Source: Huiozyma naganishii CBS 8797
Taxonomy: Eukaryota; Ascomycota; Saccharomycetes; Saccharomycetales; Saccharomycetaceae
Direction of reading: 5' to 3'
Length of the DNA stretch: 64,000 nt
Assembly: GCF_000348985.1 (NCBI RefSeq)
Contig: NC_035933.1
Location: 248,001-312,000 of the forward strand
This document shows, piece by piece, positions 10,111 to 19,531 of the stretch. The position numbers and the translations under genes are program-made. Each line of letters starts with the position of its first letter. Within the stretch, counting starts at the first letter, position 1. Under the pieces are notes generated by a model. That model was given only the letters and a program-made list of their open reading frames with translations. It did not search any database and was not told the origin of the DNA.

Positions 10111-10499
10111 CTTTATCTCGTTTCTTGGTAACTTGCCTTTTGTCTATCAGCTAGTATGGTACAGGTCCAGCTTTCAATATGTACCAGTAGCACCAGTCTG
10201 AAATTTTCACGAAAGCAACTGTTGAGGAATTGCGTTCCCACCGCTGAGAACTGAGGTAACTCTGTCTGGGAATCGGCACACCGAGGGGAAAGAGCAGTCC
10301 CTACCGGGACCGCTAGAAAAAGCCCTTTAGAAGGAGGGCCGCCTAAGCTGTCTGCCTAGCCCTTGTCGTACCGTATCAGGTAATTAAATTTGAAAAATAT
10401 GTTTTTTATGTTTTTTTACAAAAAACTGCGCATCCGTACATCCTCTACATACAGTCACAAATATCTATAACGAGGTAGTCACCGCAACGTCTCGCAGGA
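10111..10499. other. Intergenic: RPL34 promoter and HMF1 3' flank
   Basis: About 390 bases. No clear Rap1 consensus is visible, unlike the RPS24 promoter. Most of the stretch 10230-10375 is G/C-rich and folds into several hairpins (see the ncRNA candidate). Confidence 0.5.
10230..10372. ncRNA. Candidate structured RNA or hairpin cluster
   Basis: Three or four perfect short stems follow one another. TTCCCA 10235-10240 pairs with TGGGAA 10267-10272. A hairpin with stem AGC-GTCCC / GGGAC-GCT and loop TACC is at 10293-10314. GCCCT 10322-10326 pairs with AGGGC 10335-10339, which could instead pair with GCCCT 10359-10363. An ANANNA-like hinge, AGAAAA, follows the second hairpin. No closing ACA box, C/D boxes or tRNA boxes are recognised, and orientation is unknown. 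It could equally be a protein-binding promoter region of RPL34. Confidence 0.2.
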
Positions 10500-10895
10500 T
10501 CAATTGTCGTTTTCGACAGCGATGACCTCCATCTCCAAGTCCGCGTTCAAGGGCAACGCGGCGACGGCAACACACGATCTGGCCGGTTTGTGGTCGTGGA
10601 AGTGTTTCGCGTAGACGGTGTTGAACTCGGCAAAGTTGTTGATGTCCGCTAGGAAGATGTTGCACTTGACGACCCTGTCGAGCGCGGAGTTACTTGCGGC
10701 GAGGATGGTCTTGATGTTTGTGATTACTTGCTCGGCCTTCTCGGCAATGGACCCTTCGAGCATCTTGTTGTCTGCGGTCAGGGGCACCTGTCCAGAGACG
10801 AATACCAGGTTGTTCGCCTTCATGGCGTGCGAGTAGCTGGCAGCTGCAGCTGGTGCGCCCTGCGCGTTCACTGGGGTCAGAGTCGTGGTGGTCAT
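10500..10895 (-). CDS. HMF1: RidA/YjgF-family enamine/imine deaminase, cytosolic
   Basis: A 131-aa RidA-family protein. The family hydrolyses reactive enamine/imine intermediates released by PLP enzymes such as threonine deaminase. The conserved arginine that binds substrate carboxylate is Arg106 in the KPARSCVAV motif, and the SGQVPL and NIKTIL stretches are typical. There is no mitochondrial presequence, so it resembles cytosolic Hmf1 rather than Mmf1. It diverges from PET117 over a 215-base shared promoter. Position and orientation match YER057C. Confidence 0.95.
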   Translation of the reverse strand: MTTTTLTPVNAQGAPAAAASYSHAMKANNLVFVSGQVPLTADNKMLEGSIAEKAEQVITNIKTILAASNSALDRVVKCNIFLADINNFAEFNTVYAKHFHDHKPARSCVAVAALPLNADLEMEVIAVENDN

Positions 10896-11110
10896 GGTGT
10901 GTGTGTGTGTTTTGTTATGGATTGGTTACGTCAAGAGTCAGAGTTGTGCAATACTGGGGTGCCACTGAAGCCAATTGAACAAGAAGAAACTGGAAAATCT
11001 TGAAATTGAAAAGGTTCTGCAGTGATGGGTGAAGGGCGTTGCTCCCAGACAAGTTTCAGGGTTTACCGCAGAGGGGAAGAAGATAAGAGGAAAGCTGTAG
11101 CTCAAGCTGA

Positions 11111-11449
11111 ATGAGTCGAGCCAGCAAGATCACATTCGGACTGTCGTGTTTGTTCACGGTGACCGCCGTGGTGGGTGTCCACATGATCCAGGACTTGGAG
11201 CGGGACACATTGCACCAGGGTCCCATCAAGGACGCGAAACGGTTGGAACAGAAGCGAGAGGAGCGGCGATCCTTGCCCGCGAGTCCCAACGACAAACTCG
11301 ACGACGCTGCCCGCGAGAAGAAACGCCAGTTTAACAAAACGGACCACGAAATGCAGCAGGAACTGCGCAAGAAGTACGAGTCCATTCAGCCGTTATCTGG
11401 TGAGATTGTCACGAGGGACCAGCCCGCAGATAAAGGCCAGGGCAAGTGA
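11111..11449 (+). CDS. PET117: Cytochrome c oxidase assembly factor Pet117
   Basis: A 112-aa small mitochondrial protein (S. cerevisiae Pet117: 107 aa). One N-terminal membrane segment (about residues 6-24) is followed by a charged, helical tail with LERDTLHQGPIKDAKRLEQKR. Pet117 couples with Cox15 in haem A synthesis for cytochrome oxidase at the matrix side of the inner membrane. Only two further tail motifs are needed to recognise it; order HMF1-PET117-PCL6 matches chromosome V. Confidence 0.93.
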   Translation: MSRASKITFGLSCLFTVTAVVGVHMIQDLERDTLHQGPIKDAKRLEQKREERRSLPASPNDKLDDAAREKKRQFNKTDHEMQQELRKKYESIQPLSGEIVTRDQPADKGQGK

Positions 11450-11882
11450 GCAAAGCAGGGCAGGACAGGACAGGGGAGGCGGGCCACTTCTTCACCTCCC
11501 TCTTACACCCATCCGTGTAAATATTATCAAGCTAGACGTGTGTACACCACCCAATATATTCCCCCGCGCACTGTGGACTGCAGTTGTGGACTCAGGGTCC
11601 GTGCATCTCCCTGCATCTCCCTGCATCTCCCCCCACAGAGTGTCTTTCGACTGTTCATCACCATCTCAGCCCGTTTTCGTCACAAATAAATTGAAAACGA
11701 ATTGGGAAAGAGGGAGACCGTGTAAAGTTGAAGCTGTCCTACCTTCTGTCCGGTCACCGGCGAGCTGCGGTTGGGATCTACGTGGTGTTTACGTCGAAAT
11801 AAAATCAAACGGGGGTCAATTGAGCACTTTCTCACAGTTCTCTGTCTCCTTTTGGGTTTTTTGGCTTCACCGTTACTTATAG
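11450..11882. other. Intergenic: PET117 3' flank and cyclin promoter
   Basis: 433 bases without a gene. A tandem run of three TGCATCTCC units occurs at 11602-11630. Nothing else stands out. Confidence 0.5.
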
Positions 11883-12947
11883 ATGTCGCACGGGGTAGAG
11901 ACAGATACAGATTCAGATGCAGAGACGCAAAGACTGGAGAAGAGGTTGAGTAATGTTGAGATCAGTGACGGTGCCGCTGCTCCCCTGCGGAAATCGATCC
12001 CGCTGAGCCGAGAGGCGCTGGAGGACAGCAATTCGGTTATTGTCACGAAAGTGGCTACTGAGGATACGATGAGCAGTTCGCCGTCGTCGTACGCATCGAG
12101 CAAGACGCTGCCGACGGGCTCCGCTGGTGGGCACCTGGGGACACGGTTCAGTCCGATGTCAGCTGCGGTGAGGCCCGGGGACGGCGGCGCCGAGGGGGAG
12201 CGGCGAGAGGAGGAGGAGACGCAGCGTTCGCTCAGTGAGATCAATTTTACGGTACCGCAGCACGTTTCGGAGGCTGTGGACGACGTTTTGGATAGACCCG
12301 TGGGGGAACCGGAGCTCGAGTACCCGCATGCGCTGAGGCTCATAGGGTTGTCCAGTGACAAGCTGATTAAAATGCTGACCGCGCTGCTGGACAAGATAGT
12401 ACAGGCGAACGATAGGCTGGAAACACCGGATAGTGCGACGCTACTCAAGGTGAACGACGACGCGAGGGACACAGACGGGTACTACGAAAGCGCGGTCAAC
12501 GCCATACTGAGCTTCAAGGGCAAGCACATCCCACAGATCACGCTCGAACAGTACTTCCACAGGATCCAAAAGTACTGCCCTACTACAAATGACGTTTTCT
12601 TATCCTTGTTAATATATTTTGATAGAATATCAGAGAAATGCAACAGTATACCGAGAGGTGGCGACGACGATAAGGTGCAAGACGACACTTTGCTATTTGT
12701 GATGAACTCATACAATATTCACAGACTCATTATCGCAGGTGTAGCAGTGAGCACGAAATTCTCAAGCGATTTTTTCTACAGTAACGCACGGTACGCTAAA
12801 GTCGGCGGTATCTCGCTCAGAGAGATGAATTACCTCGAATTGCAGTTCCTCGTTCTGTGCGACTTCAGCCTGTTGATATCCGTCGAGGAAATGGAACGGT
12901 ACGCAAGCTTGTTGTATAGATTTTGGGATAACAGCAACAGTGTGTAA
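11883..12947 (+). CDS. PCL6: Pho85-type cyclin of the Pho80 family (PCL6/PCL7)
   Basis: A 354-aa cyclin partner of the Pho85 kinase; Pcl6/Pcl7 complexes phosphorylate Glc8 and regulate glycogen metabolism. The N-terminal ~140 residues are acidic, Ser/Thr-rich and probably disordered. The cyclin fold follows, with TALLDKIVQAND, then IPQITLEQYFHRIQKYCP, FLSLLIYFDRIS and the characteristic AGVAVSTKF.SDFFYSNARYAKVGGIS. It is longer than S. cerevisiae Pcl7 (285) and shorter than Pcl6 (420). Synteny with PET117 favours PCL6 (YER059W). The functional link to GIP2 at the left end, also a Glc7/glycogen factor, is noted but is not a cluster signal. Confidence 0.9.
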   Translation: MSHGVETDTDSDAETQRLEKRLSNVEISDGAAAPLRKSIPLSREALEDSNSVIVTKVATEDTMSSSPSSYASSKTLPTGSAGGHLGTRFSPMSAAVRPGDGGAEGERREEEETQRSLSEINFTVPQHVSEAVDDVLDRPVGEPELEYPHALRLIGLSSDKLIKMLTALLDKIVQANDRLETPDSATLLKVNDDARDTDGYYESAVNAILSFKGKHIPQITLEQYFHRIQKYCPTTNDVFLSLLIYFDRISEKCNSIPRGGDDDKVQDDTLLFVMNSYNIHRLIIAGVAVSTKFSSDFFYSNARYAKVGGISLREMNYLELQFLVLCDFSLLISVEEMERYASLLYRFWDNSNSV

Positions 12948-13631
12948 GAGCGGAAATAAGAGGTACGCTGACGGAAATAAAGAAGAAAGAATAGCACCGC
13001 CAGGTATGACCTCGCACTATCATGATACGGGGGGTTCCTTCTTGCGTGCTGCTACTAAGAATGTCACAGCCCAACTTGGACAAAATTCTGGCCACGGACA
13101 TCTGCAGCAGTCTCAGTTGAGATAAATTTTACCTGGCCTTTATCTGTTGTTCCTATTCCAATAATTCTGCTCAGATAGCATCGTACACTTTTGTCCAGAT
13201 TACTCCGTCTTTGCAAGATTTCGTTATCAGCAATTTATTCGTCCTTTATCTTTTCAAAATTCGGAATTGATAAAAATTCGAACATACTCAACGGGTTCGT
13301 TGTCACGTCTGGGGACCCTCCTCCCACGTTCCATTGGCCAGTTCATGGAATACTATTTGGTGGGATATTATTGTTCCTTGTGACTGATAGTGTTGGATTT
13401 CTCAAAAGACCGGTCTGCTGGATTCTGGTGTGTGGGTTGTGTGTAACTTTGATTTAGTTTCCTACTAAGGTGACAGCAGTCGGTGCGATAAGGGATCTGT
13501 GACTCTCTCTGGATTCATGAACTTTCCAAGATGTATACACGAATATATAAAGGCCCCAAATATGCCAAACAGTTCAGGTGTGACTGCTGACGAAGAGAGG
13601 GGAAGAGAGTGACAAGAAAAACGCTAACGAA
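12948..13631. other. Promoter region of the third permease
   Basis: 684 bases. GATA cores are at 13222-13226 (TTATC) and 13487-13492 (GATAAG), and a TATA box lies near 13543-13551, about 85 bases before the ATG. Nitrogen-source control is possible but unproven. No gene is seen. Confidence 0.5.
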
Positions 13632-15266
13632 ATGGTAATCTATAAAGAAAACGACACTGTGGTTGAGGCCTACAGCTCATCTGAGCAAAGGGTGGCAGAC
13701 AACACATACTCTATTGATAAGAAGGCGCCATGGGATGTCGAGAGAGATATTGGAGAGGGTGAAATGGACGTCGTTAGTTACCAAGAGGACGACGACGATG
13801 ACGAACTTTCATCTCACCCAAAGTCCCGCTTTGCCCGTTTTTGTGACATTCTGAACGGCGCTAACGCCGAGACGAAAGGTATTGAACCGATAACGGACGA
13901 GGAGAAAACAGACACCTCATTGATCAACGCTGCATCGATGTGGTTTTCCGCCAATATGGTCCTCCCAGCTTTAGCAATTGGTGGTCTGGGCCCCATGGTC
14001 TTCGACTTGAATTTTGGTACCTCCGTTTTGGTCATCATCTTCTTTAACATTCTCGGTCTTTTGCCAGTCGCATTCTTTTCCCTGTTCGGAATCCAACTGG
14101 GGCTAAGGCAAATGACCCTTTCCAGGTACGTCGTCGGTAACATTGCAGCCAGGGTATTCTCGTTCATCAATTCAGTTGCAGGTGTGGGCTGGGGGATCGT
14201 GAACACAGTCGCCGCTGCCCAATTGTTGAACTTGATCAACCAAGAAAGCGGGCATAACTTACCCCTGTGGGCTGGCTGTCTCGTTCTGATTGGAGCCACG
14301 TTGCTTGTGTCGTTCTTCGGTTACAAAGTCATCCACTCTTACGAGAAATGGTCCTGGGTGCCCAACTTCGCCGTCTTTCTGGTGATCATCGCACGTTTAA
14401 AGAAGTCCGGTAACTTCACGGGCGGTGAATGGGGTTCTGGTAGAACAACAGCAGGTAACGTCTTATCCTTCGGTTGTGCAGTTTTCGGATTTGCAGCTGG
14501 CTGGACAACTATAGCTGCCGACTACACGGTATACATGCCCCGGGATATTAATAAAAAGAAGGTATTCTTCTCGCTTGTCGCTGGTTTGTCATTCCCATTG
14601 TTTTTTGTCATGATTCTTGGGGCTGCTTGCGGTAGAGGTGGTTCCAACAACAAGCAGTGGTCCGATCTTTACAAAAGCAACGGTATGGGCGGCTTGACTT
14701 ACGCCATCTTGGTTCCAAGCTCGCTGCACCGTTTTGGGGAGTTTTGTTGTGTGGTATTGAGTATGTCAACGGTAGCTAACAATGTCCCAAATATGTACTC
14801 CATTGGGTTGTCCCTGCAAGCTACATGGGGTCCACTAAACAAAGTTCCCAGAGTCATATGGACTATCCTTGGGAGCCTCTTCGCCCTGGCGATCGCAATC
14901 CCTGCGTGCTACCACTTCAGCACCTTCATGAACTCCTTCATGGATTCCATTGGTTACTACCTGGCCATCTACATTTCAATTGGGTTGACGGAACACTTTT
15001 ACTTCAAAAAGGGTGATTTCAGTAGTTACAACGTCGAGTATTGGAACAAGTGGGACAAACTTCCAGTTGGTATTGCAGGGACCGTGGCACTTGTCATTGG
15101 TGCCTTTGGCGTCGCGTTCGGGATGTCACAAACCTACTGGGTGGGCCAGATTGCGCGCCCAATTGGTAAATTTGGTGGCGACATCGGGTTTGAACTGGCC
15201 GCCGCTTGGGCTTTTATCACCTACATGATTCTAAGACCGATTGAAAGGAAATATTATGGTCGCTAG
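13632..15266 (+). CDS. FCY21: Purine-cytosine permease paralogue (FCY21 position)
   Basis: A 544-aa NCS1 permease, first of a plus-strand tandem pair after the cyclin gene, as FCY21 (YER060W) is. The N-terminal tail has a run of acidic residues (QEDDDDDEL at 51-59). The core keeps AASMWFSANMV and STVANNVPNMY. Departures from copy 1 include TWGPLNKVPR in place of the WEPFAKVPR type, LGSLFALAIAIP in the following helix, and VGQIARPIGKFGG in the C-terminal loop. These suggest an altered transporter rather than a decayed gene, since the frame is intact. In S. cerevisiae Fcy21 transports cytosine poorly; substrate here is unknown. Confidence 0.92.
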   Translation: MVIYKENDTVVEAYSSSEQRVADNTYSIDKKAPWDVERDIGEGEMDVVSYQEDDDDDELSSHPKSRFARFCDILNGANAETKGIEPITDEEKTDTSLINAASMWFSANMVLPALAIGGLGPMVFDLNFGTSVLVIIFFNILGLLPVAFFSLFGIQLGLRQMTLSRYVVGNIAARVFSFINSVAGVGWGIVNTVAAAQLLNLINQESGHNLPLWAGCLVLIGATLLVSFFGYKVIHSYEKWSWVPNFAVFLVIIARLKKSGNFTGGEWGSGRTTAGNVLSFGCAVFGFAAGWTTIAADYTVYMPRDINKKKVFFSLVAGLSFPLFFVMILGAACGRGGSNNKQWSDLYKSNGMGGLTYAILVPSSLHRFGEFCCVVLSMSTVANNVPNMYSIGLSLQATWGPLNKVPRVIWTILGSLFALAIAIPACYHFSTFMNSFMDSIGYYLAIYISIGLTEHFYFKKGDFSSYNVEYWNKWDKLPVGIAGTVALVIGAFGVAFGMSQTYWVGQIARPIGKFGGDIGFELAAAWAFITYMILRPIERKYYGR

Positions 15267-16061
15267 GGGGGATAAATCAAACATTCTACTAACAAAAATC
15301 ATCTTGCATCTACGATTTTTCTATATTTTGCATTTTCAATTAAATCGTCGTGGGTCTCCATTCCAAAGAGACATTTGCATGTGTATATGGTTTTATTTTT
15401 TCATCTTAACTATTTACTTATTTAATTTATTAAATAAAATGCAGCTACACCTTTCTACTAAAGCGTTGGAACCAAGACAAAGTCCTATTTCATCTGTGAT
15501 TGGAGAAGAATATTGTTGTTCTTCTTCTTGTCTTAAGGAATATATTAATTTTTGTAGAAAGCTTGTGTCAGGTGCCTTTACCAAGATGCCAGATCTGTAA
15601 ATCAACAAGAACTACATTTGCCCGACAATGAAAAAGATACCTAGCTACAGAGCAAAAGTTGTCCCTGTTTGGCTGCAGTGTGTATTGACAGGCTACACCT
15701 CTGCCAGCTTCAGCTACATAAGCGCCACGTCAGCAACAGCTGACACTTTGAGACACTTTGAGACACATTCCCAAAAGATCCCGCGGGAGAATTTTTTTTC
15801 TTTTTAATTTCTCCAGATTTTAATTTTTAATTATTCCACTGTAGTAATATTTCATCCGAAGTCGATGGGCAAAGGTGAAGAATTTCAAACTGGAAACTTT
15901 GATTCCTTGGCATCTCTTTCTTTTTTTCTCTTTACAACTCTAGTATTCTACGCAAGTGGAAGAGTTGTTCTAGTCGAGTTTGTGATTTTTCAATAGAGTT
16001 ACAAGTGGGGAGAGGATTGTTCCGTAGTATCTGAATACATCACAGGAGGTAATAAACAGGA
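15267..16061. other. Intergenic between the FCY21- and FCY22-type genes
   Basis: 795 AT-rich bases. Apparent open frames at the left edge are read-through of permease sequence without supported starts. A tandem TTGAGACAC(T/A) unit is near 15748-15769. Nothing else is recognised. Confidence 0.5.
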
Positions 16062-17666
16062 ATGAAGTTTCTTTCAAAGGCGGAAGAAGGTCATTCTAGC
16101 GGTAGCAATGAGCATATGAGTGATGGGGACATCGATTTGGAGTCCTTCCGGGACAAGAGCTCGAATAAGTTTCATCAAGACGAGGTCTATGAGGATACCG
16201 AAACTTTTCCATCAGACGGGGTTGTCGAAACAAAACTCTCCTTTTGGAGCAGACTGTTTTTAGGCGCCAATACGGAAACGAAAGGTATCGAGCCCGTAAC
16301 TGAGGAGGAGCAAACGGACGACTCTCTTTTGAATGCAGCGTCGATGTGGTTTTCTGCAAATATGGTCCTGCCCGCATATTCTATTGGTGGGCTAGGTCCA
16401 CTAATCTTTGGGCTGAATTTCGGTACCTCGGTGCTTGTCATCTTCTTCTTCAACATTTTGGGTCTACTACCGGTTGCATTCTTTTCTTTGTTTGGTGCGG
16501 AACTGGGTCTGAGACAGATGACACTATCCAGATACCTGATAGGGAATGTAACGGCCAGGATCTTTGCGCTGATTAACACGATTGCATGTGTTGGTTGGGG
16601 GGTTGTGAACACAGTTGCCTCTTCCCAACTCCTGAACATGATTAACCAAAATGGTAATAAGTGTCCGTTGTGGGCAGGCTGTATCGTCATTATTGGTGCG
16701 ACTCTGTTGGTCACTTTTTTCGGGTACCGTATTATCCACACTTACGAGAAGTACTCATGGATCCCTAACTTTGCTGTTTTCTTAGTTATTATAGCTCGTC
16801 TGAAGATTTCTGGGAAGTTTAGCGACGGTGGATGGGGGTCTGGGGCAACCACGGCCGGTAGTGTCCTCTCCTTTGGGTCCTCCGTGTTTGGGTTTGCCGC
16901 CGGGTGGACCACCTATGCTGCTGATTACACGGTGTACATGCCCAAAAAGATGAACAAAGTGAAGGTGTTTTTTTCCCTGGTTGCAGGTCTATCCTTCCCA
17001 TTGTTCTTCTGTATGATATTGGGGGCTGCTGCTGCGAGAGGTGCAGTCAACGAGCCCAGCTGGAAAGCCTACTATGACTCTAACGGTATGGGTGGCTTGA
17101 CCTATGGTATTTTAGTGCCTAATTCTCTTCACGGGTTCGGTGAGTTCTGCTGTGTTTTACTGGCAATGTCTACTGTTGCAAACAACGTTCCAAACATGTA
17201 CACTATTGCCATGTCAGCCCAATCAATTTGGGAGCCATTTGCCAGGATACCGAGAATTGTTTGGACAATTGCTGGTAACGCTGCAGCACTAGGTATTTCT
17301 ATCCCCGCATGCTACTATTTTGGTACTTTCATGAACTATTTCATGGATACTATCGGCTATTATCTGTCGATATACATCTCAATTGCATTAACTGAGCACC
17401 TGGTGTTTAGGAGGAGCTTCTCGGCGTATCATGTGGAGGATTGGAACAGATGGGACAAGCTACCGATTGGTATTGCTGGTACTACTGCACTTGTTGTTGC
17501 TGCATTTGGTGTTGCGTTGGGTATGGATCAAACTTACTGGGATGGTGAGATCGGGCGTCTGATCGGTGAATATGGTGGTGATATTGGGTTTGAACTGGGT
17601 GCTTCTTGGGCCTTTGTTGTTTACATAATAGGAAGGCCTCTTGAACTGAAATACATTGGCCGTTAA
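16062..17666 (+). CDS. FCY22: Purine-cytosine permease paralogue (FCY22 position)
   Basis: A 534-aa NCS1 permease, the fourth of the window. It keeps STVANNVPNMYTIAMS and WEPFARIPRIVWTIAGN, close to copy 1. In the C-terminal motif the usual YWVGEIAR reads YWDGEIGR, placing an acid in the loop before the last helices. Codon use is clearly more A/T-ending than in the two minus-strand copies. It converges with CEM1. Position matches FCY22 (YER060W-A). Confidence 0.92.
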   Translation: MKFLSKAEEGHSSGSNEHMSDGDIDLESFRDKSSNKFHQDEVYEDTETFPSDGVVETKLSFWSRLFLGANTETKGIEPVTEEEQTDDSLLNAASMWFSANMVLPAYSIGGLGPLIFGLNFGTSVLVIFFFNILGLLPVAFFSLFGAELGLRQMTLSRYLIGNVTARIFALINTIACVGWGVVNTVASSQLLNMINQNGNKCPLWAGCIVIIGATLLVTFFGYRIIHTYEKYSWIPNFAVFLVIIARLKISGKFSDGGWGSGATTAGSVLSFGSSVFGFAAGWTTYAADYTVYMPKKMNKVKVFFSLVAGLSFPLFFCMILGAAAARGAVNEPSWKAYYDSNGMGGLTYGILVPNSLHGFGEFCCVLLAMSTVANNVPNMYTIAMSAQSIWEPFARIPRIVWTIAGNAAALGISIPACYYFGTFMNYFMDTIGYYLSIYISIALTEHLVFRRSFSAYHVEDWNRWDKLPIGIAGTTALVVAAFGVALGMDQTYWDGEIGRLIGEYGGDIGFELGASWAFVVYIIGRPLELKYIGR

Positions 17667-17869
17667 ACTTAGCGCCAATTCCACTTTACATGTTTGAAGC
17701 CGTAGCGCATTGGAAAGTTTTCTGTTTGGGGTACTTCCCGCACTTCAAAAGAAGACTTTTTGAAAGTGTGCGGCATACGGAACGGTAAAACAGAATGTCA
17801 GGTCGTATATCGTGTCCCCTCTTGAATCTCTTTAGCGTACATATATCCATTGTTGTATATTATTATTTA

Positions 17870-19180
17870 TCACCATTTCTTGAATAAAATGCATGTATTC
17901 ACACCCCCAAACCCAAAACTGTTGCAGATGGCGTATTGTATTTCCGGTAACACTTTGGGTTCGTTCTTCACCAGATGTATCCCATTTGTATGGTTGGGGA
18001 CAATGGGAGTCTGCAGGTGCAAAGTATGTGGTATTAATCCCTCATTCAGAGAAAGGATGGTGAACATCGACTCAACGAGGCCTGCCGCGCCTAGTAGATG
18101 ACCCATCGCACCCTTATTGCTACTCACGTAAAGTGGTGTTTGTCTGGAATTTGAAGATCCCACTAGAGTTTTCATGATAGCACTCAACTCTGCTTGGTCA
18201 CCTACTGGAGTGGACGTCGCGTGTGCATTTACGTAATCGATATCGGTACTCTTGACGCCTGCGTTCTTCAAACACATCTGTAACGCTCTCGAGACTCCAG
18301 TGGAATCACTCCTGGGGGACGTTATATGGTACGCGTCGCTGGTCCAACCAAAACTGTTCATTTCAGCCCAAATTGGTGCATTGCGTCTCTGAGCGTGCTC
18401 CAAATCCTCCAAAACCATGGTGCCGGCACCTTCCCCTATGACAAACCCATCTCTATTGGCATCAAACGGTGTGCTCTGGCCCTCCGGGGACAAGGACTTC
18501 AAACGATGGAAACCTGCAACGGTCAATGGGTGTAGCGATGTATCTACGGCCCCCACTATGGCCACGTCGGCGTACCCGTTTCTAATGTGGTTAAACCCGT
18601 CGATGATGGAATTGTTCCCCGTTGCACATGCCGCGGCTATACTCTGCGTAGGTCCCAAGGTGTTGAATTTTATTGAGATGGAGCTCGCTACCATATTTGG
18701 TAGAATCTGCGGTATGAAGAGTGGGTTCAATCTCTTCCCGTTTATCTTGGTCTGTACAGTGGCATCGTATAATTCCTTGACTGGTGGTAATCCAACGCCC
18801 ACGGTCGTGCTTATTCTTCCCAGATCAATAATGTCCTGGTTAATCGAGTTGCAGGATGTGAGCAGTTGGGCAGATTCTAAAGCCATCTGCGTGGTAAGCA
18901 ATGAATGTCGTATATTGGGTGTCATCCGTCTCTCATCCTGCGGTGAGAAGAGTTTCTTTGCTATATCGTTCAAATTGGAAGACGCCGCCGTTATGGGGGC
19001 TACCCTTAGACCACGCGGTATCGAGGCACCGAGCGGGGCATAATCCGTGGTGTAGTTTGGCAGAGACGTCAGCGGCGCAAGTCCTGATCCGGAGCCCAAT
19101 AGAGTCGACCAGCTCTCCCTTATCGAGCTCCCCAGTGGCGATATGGCGCCCATCCCTGTCACTACGACCCTCCTCGACAT
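17870..19180 (-). CDS. CEM1: Mitochondrial beta-ketoacyl-ACP synthase
   Basis: A 436-aa condensing enzyme of type II mitochondrial fatty-acid synthesis (S. cerevisiae Cem1: 442), which supplies octanoate for lipoic acid and is needed for respiration. The KAS II Cys-His-His triad is intact: Cys185 in AAACATGNNS, His320 in NAHATSTPVGD and His361 in NKGAMGHLLGAAG. VIGEGAGTMVLED is also typical. The N-terminus starts straight into RRVVVTGMGAISPLG, leaving little room for a presequence. Convergent with FCY22. Confidence 0.96.
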   Translation of the reverse strand: MSRRVVVTGMGAISPLGSSIRESWSTLLGSGSGLAPLTSLPNYTTDYAPLGASIPRGLRVAPITAASSNLNDIAKKLFSPQDERRMTPNIRHSLLTTQMALESAQLLTSCNSINQDIIDLGRISTTVGVGLPPVKELYDATVQTKINGKRLNPLFIPQILPNMVASSISIKFNTLGPTQSIAAACATGNNSIIDGFNHIRNGYADVAIVGAVDTSLHPLTVAGFHRLKSLSPEGQSTPFDANRDGFVIGEGAGTMVLEDLEHAQRRNAPIWAEMNSFGWTSDAYHITSPRSDSTGVSRALQMCLKNAGVKSTDIDYVNAHATSTPVGDQAELSAIMKTLVGSSNSRQTPLYVSSNKGAMGHLLGAAGLVESMFTILSLNEGLIPHTLHLQTPIVPNHTNGIHLVKNEPKVLPEIQYAICNSFGFGGVNTCILFKKW

Positions 19181-19531
19181 TCAGAGACGCGATATTGAGT
19201 TTCGATTGTCTGCCGCGCGGGGTCCCTCTCAGACGTCTGAATGCGATGCATGGTTGTCCATGTATCGTCGTCGCTGTTTTTTTTTACAAGACGGTTAGCA
19301 GTATAAGCCAGTTAGAGAGTCCAATGCTACAAAAACAGTCCAGTACCTTCTGCGGTATGGTAACTGTATCAAGCCATTCACCGTCAATTGCAATATTACT
19401 CTGCAGTAGTTTAATAACATATCTATATGTAAACATTTCTATATATTTAGTGTATGAGAGTGGGTGAGGCTAGAAGAACTAACCCCCAGGAAATTACATT
19501 ACGCTTTAGTCAATTGAGAAGCGCGAGCCAT
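19181..19531. other. Intergenic: CEM1 promoter and GPP 3' flank
   Basis: 351 bases; a T-rich tract at 19277-19287 and AT-rich 3'-end-like sequence at 19405-19450. No gene is seen. Confidence 0.5.

Noticed and set aside
13814..14299. 161-codon antisense frame inside the third permease, with similar ones in the other permeases
   Set aside because: The same antisense frame recurs in all paralogues because the coding strand is conserved; it is a shadow.
15241..15600. 119-codon frame after the third permease
   Set aside because: Overlaps the permease end in another frame and starts without a supported ATG; the rest is AT-rich spacer.
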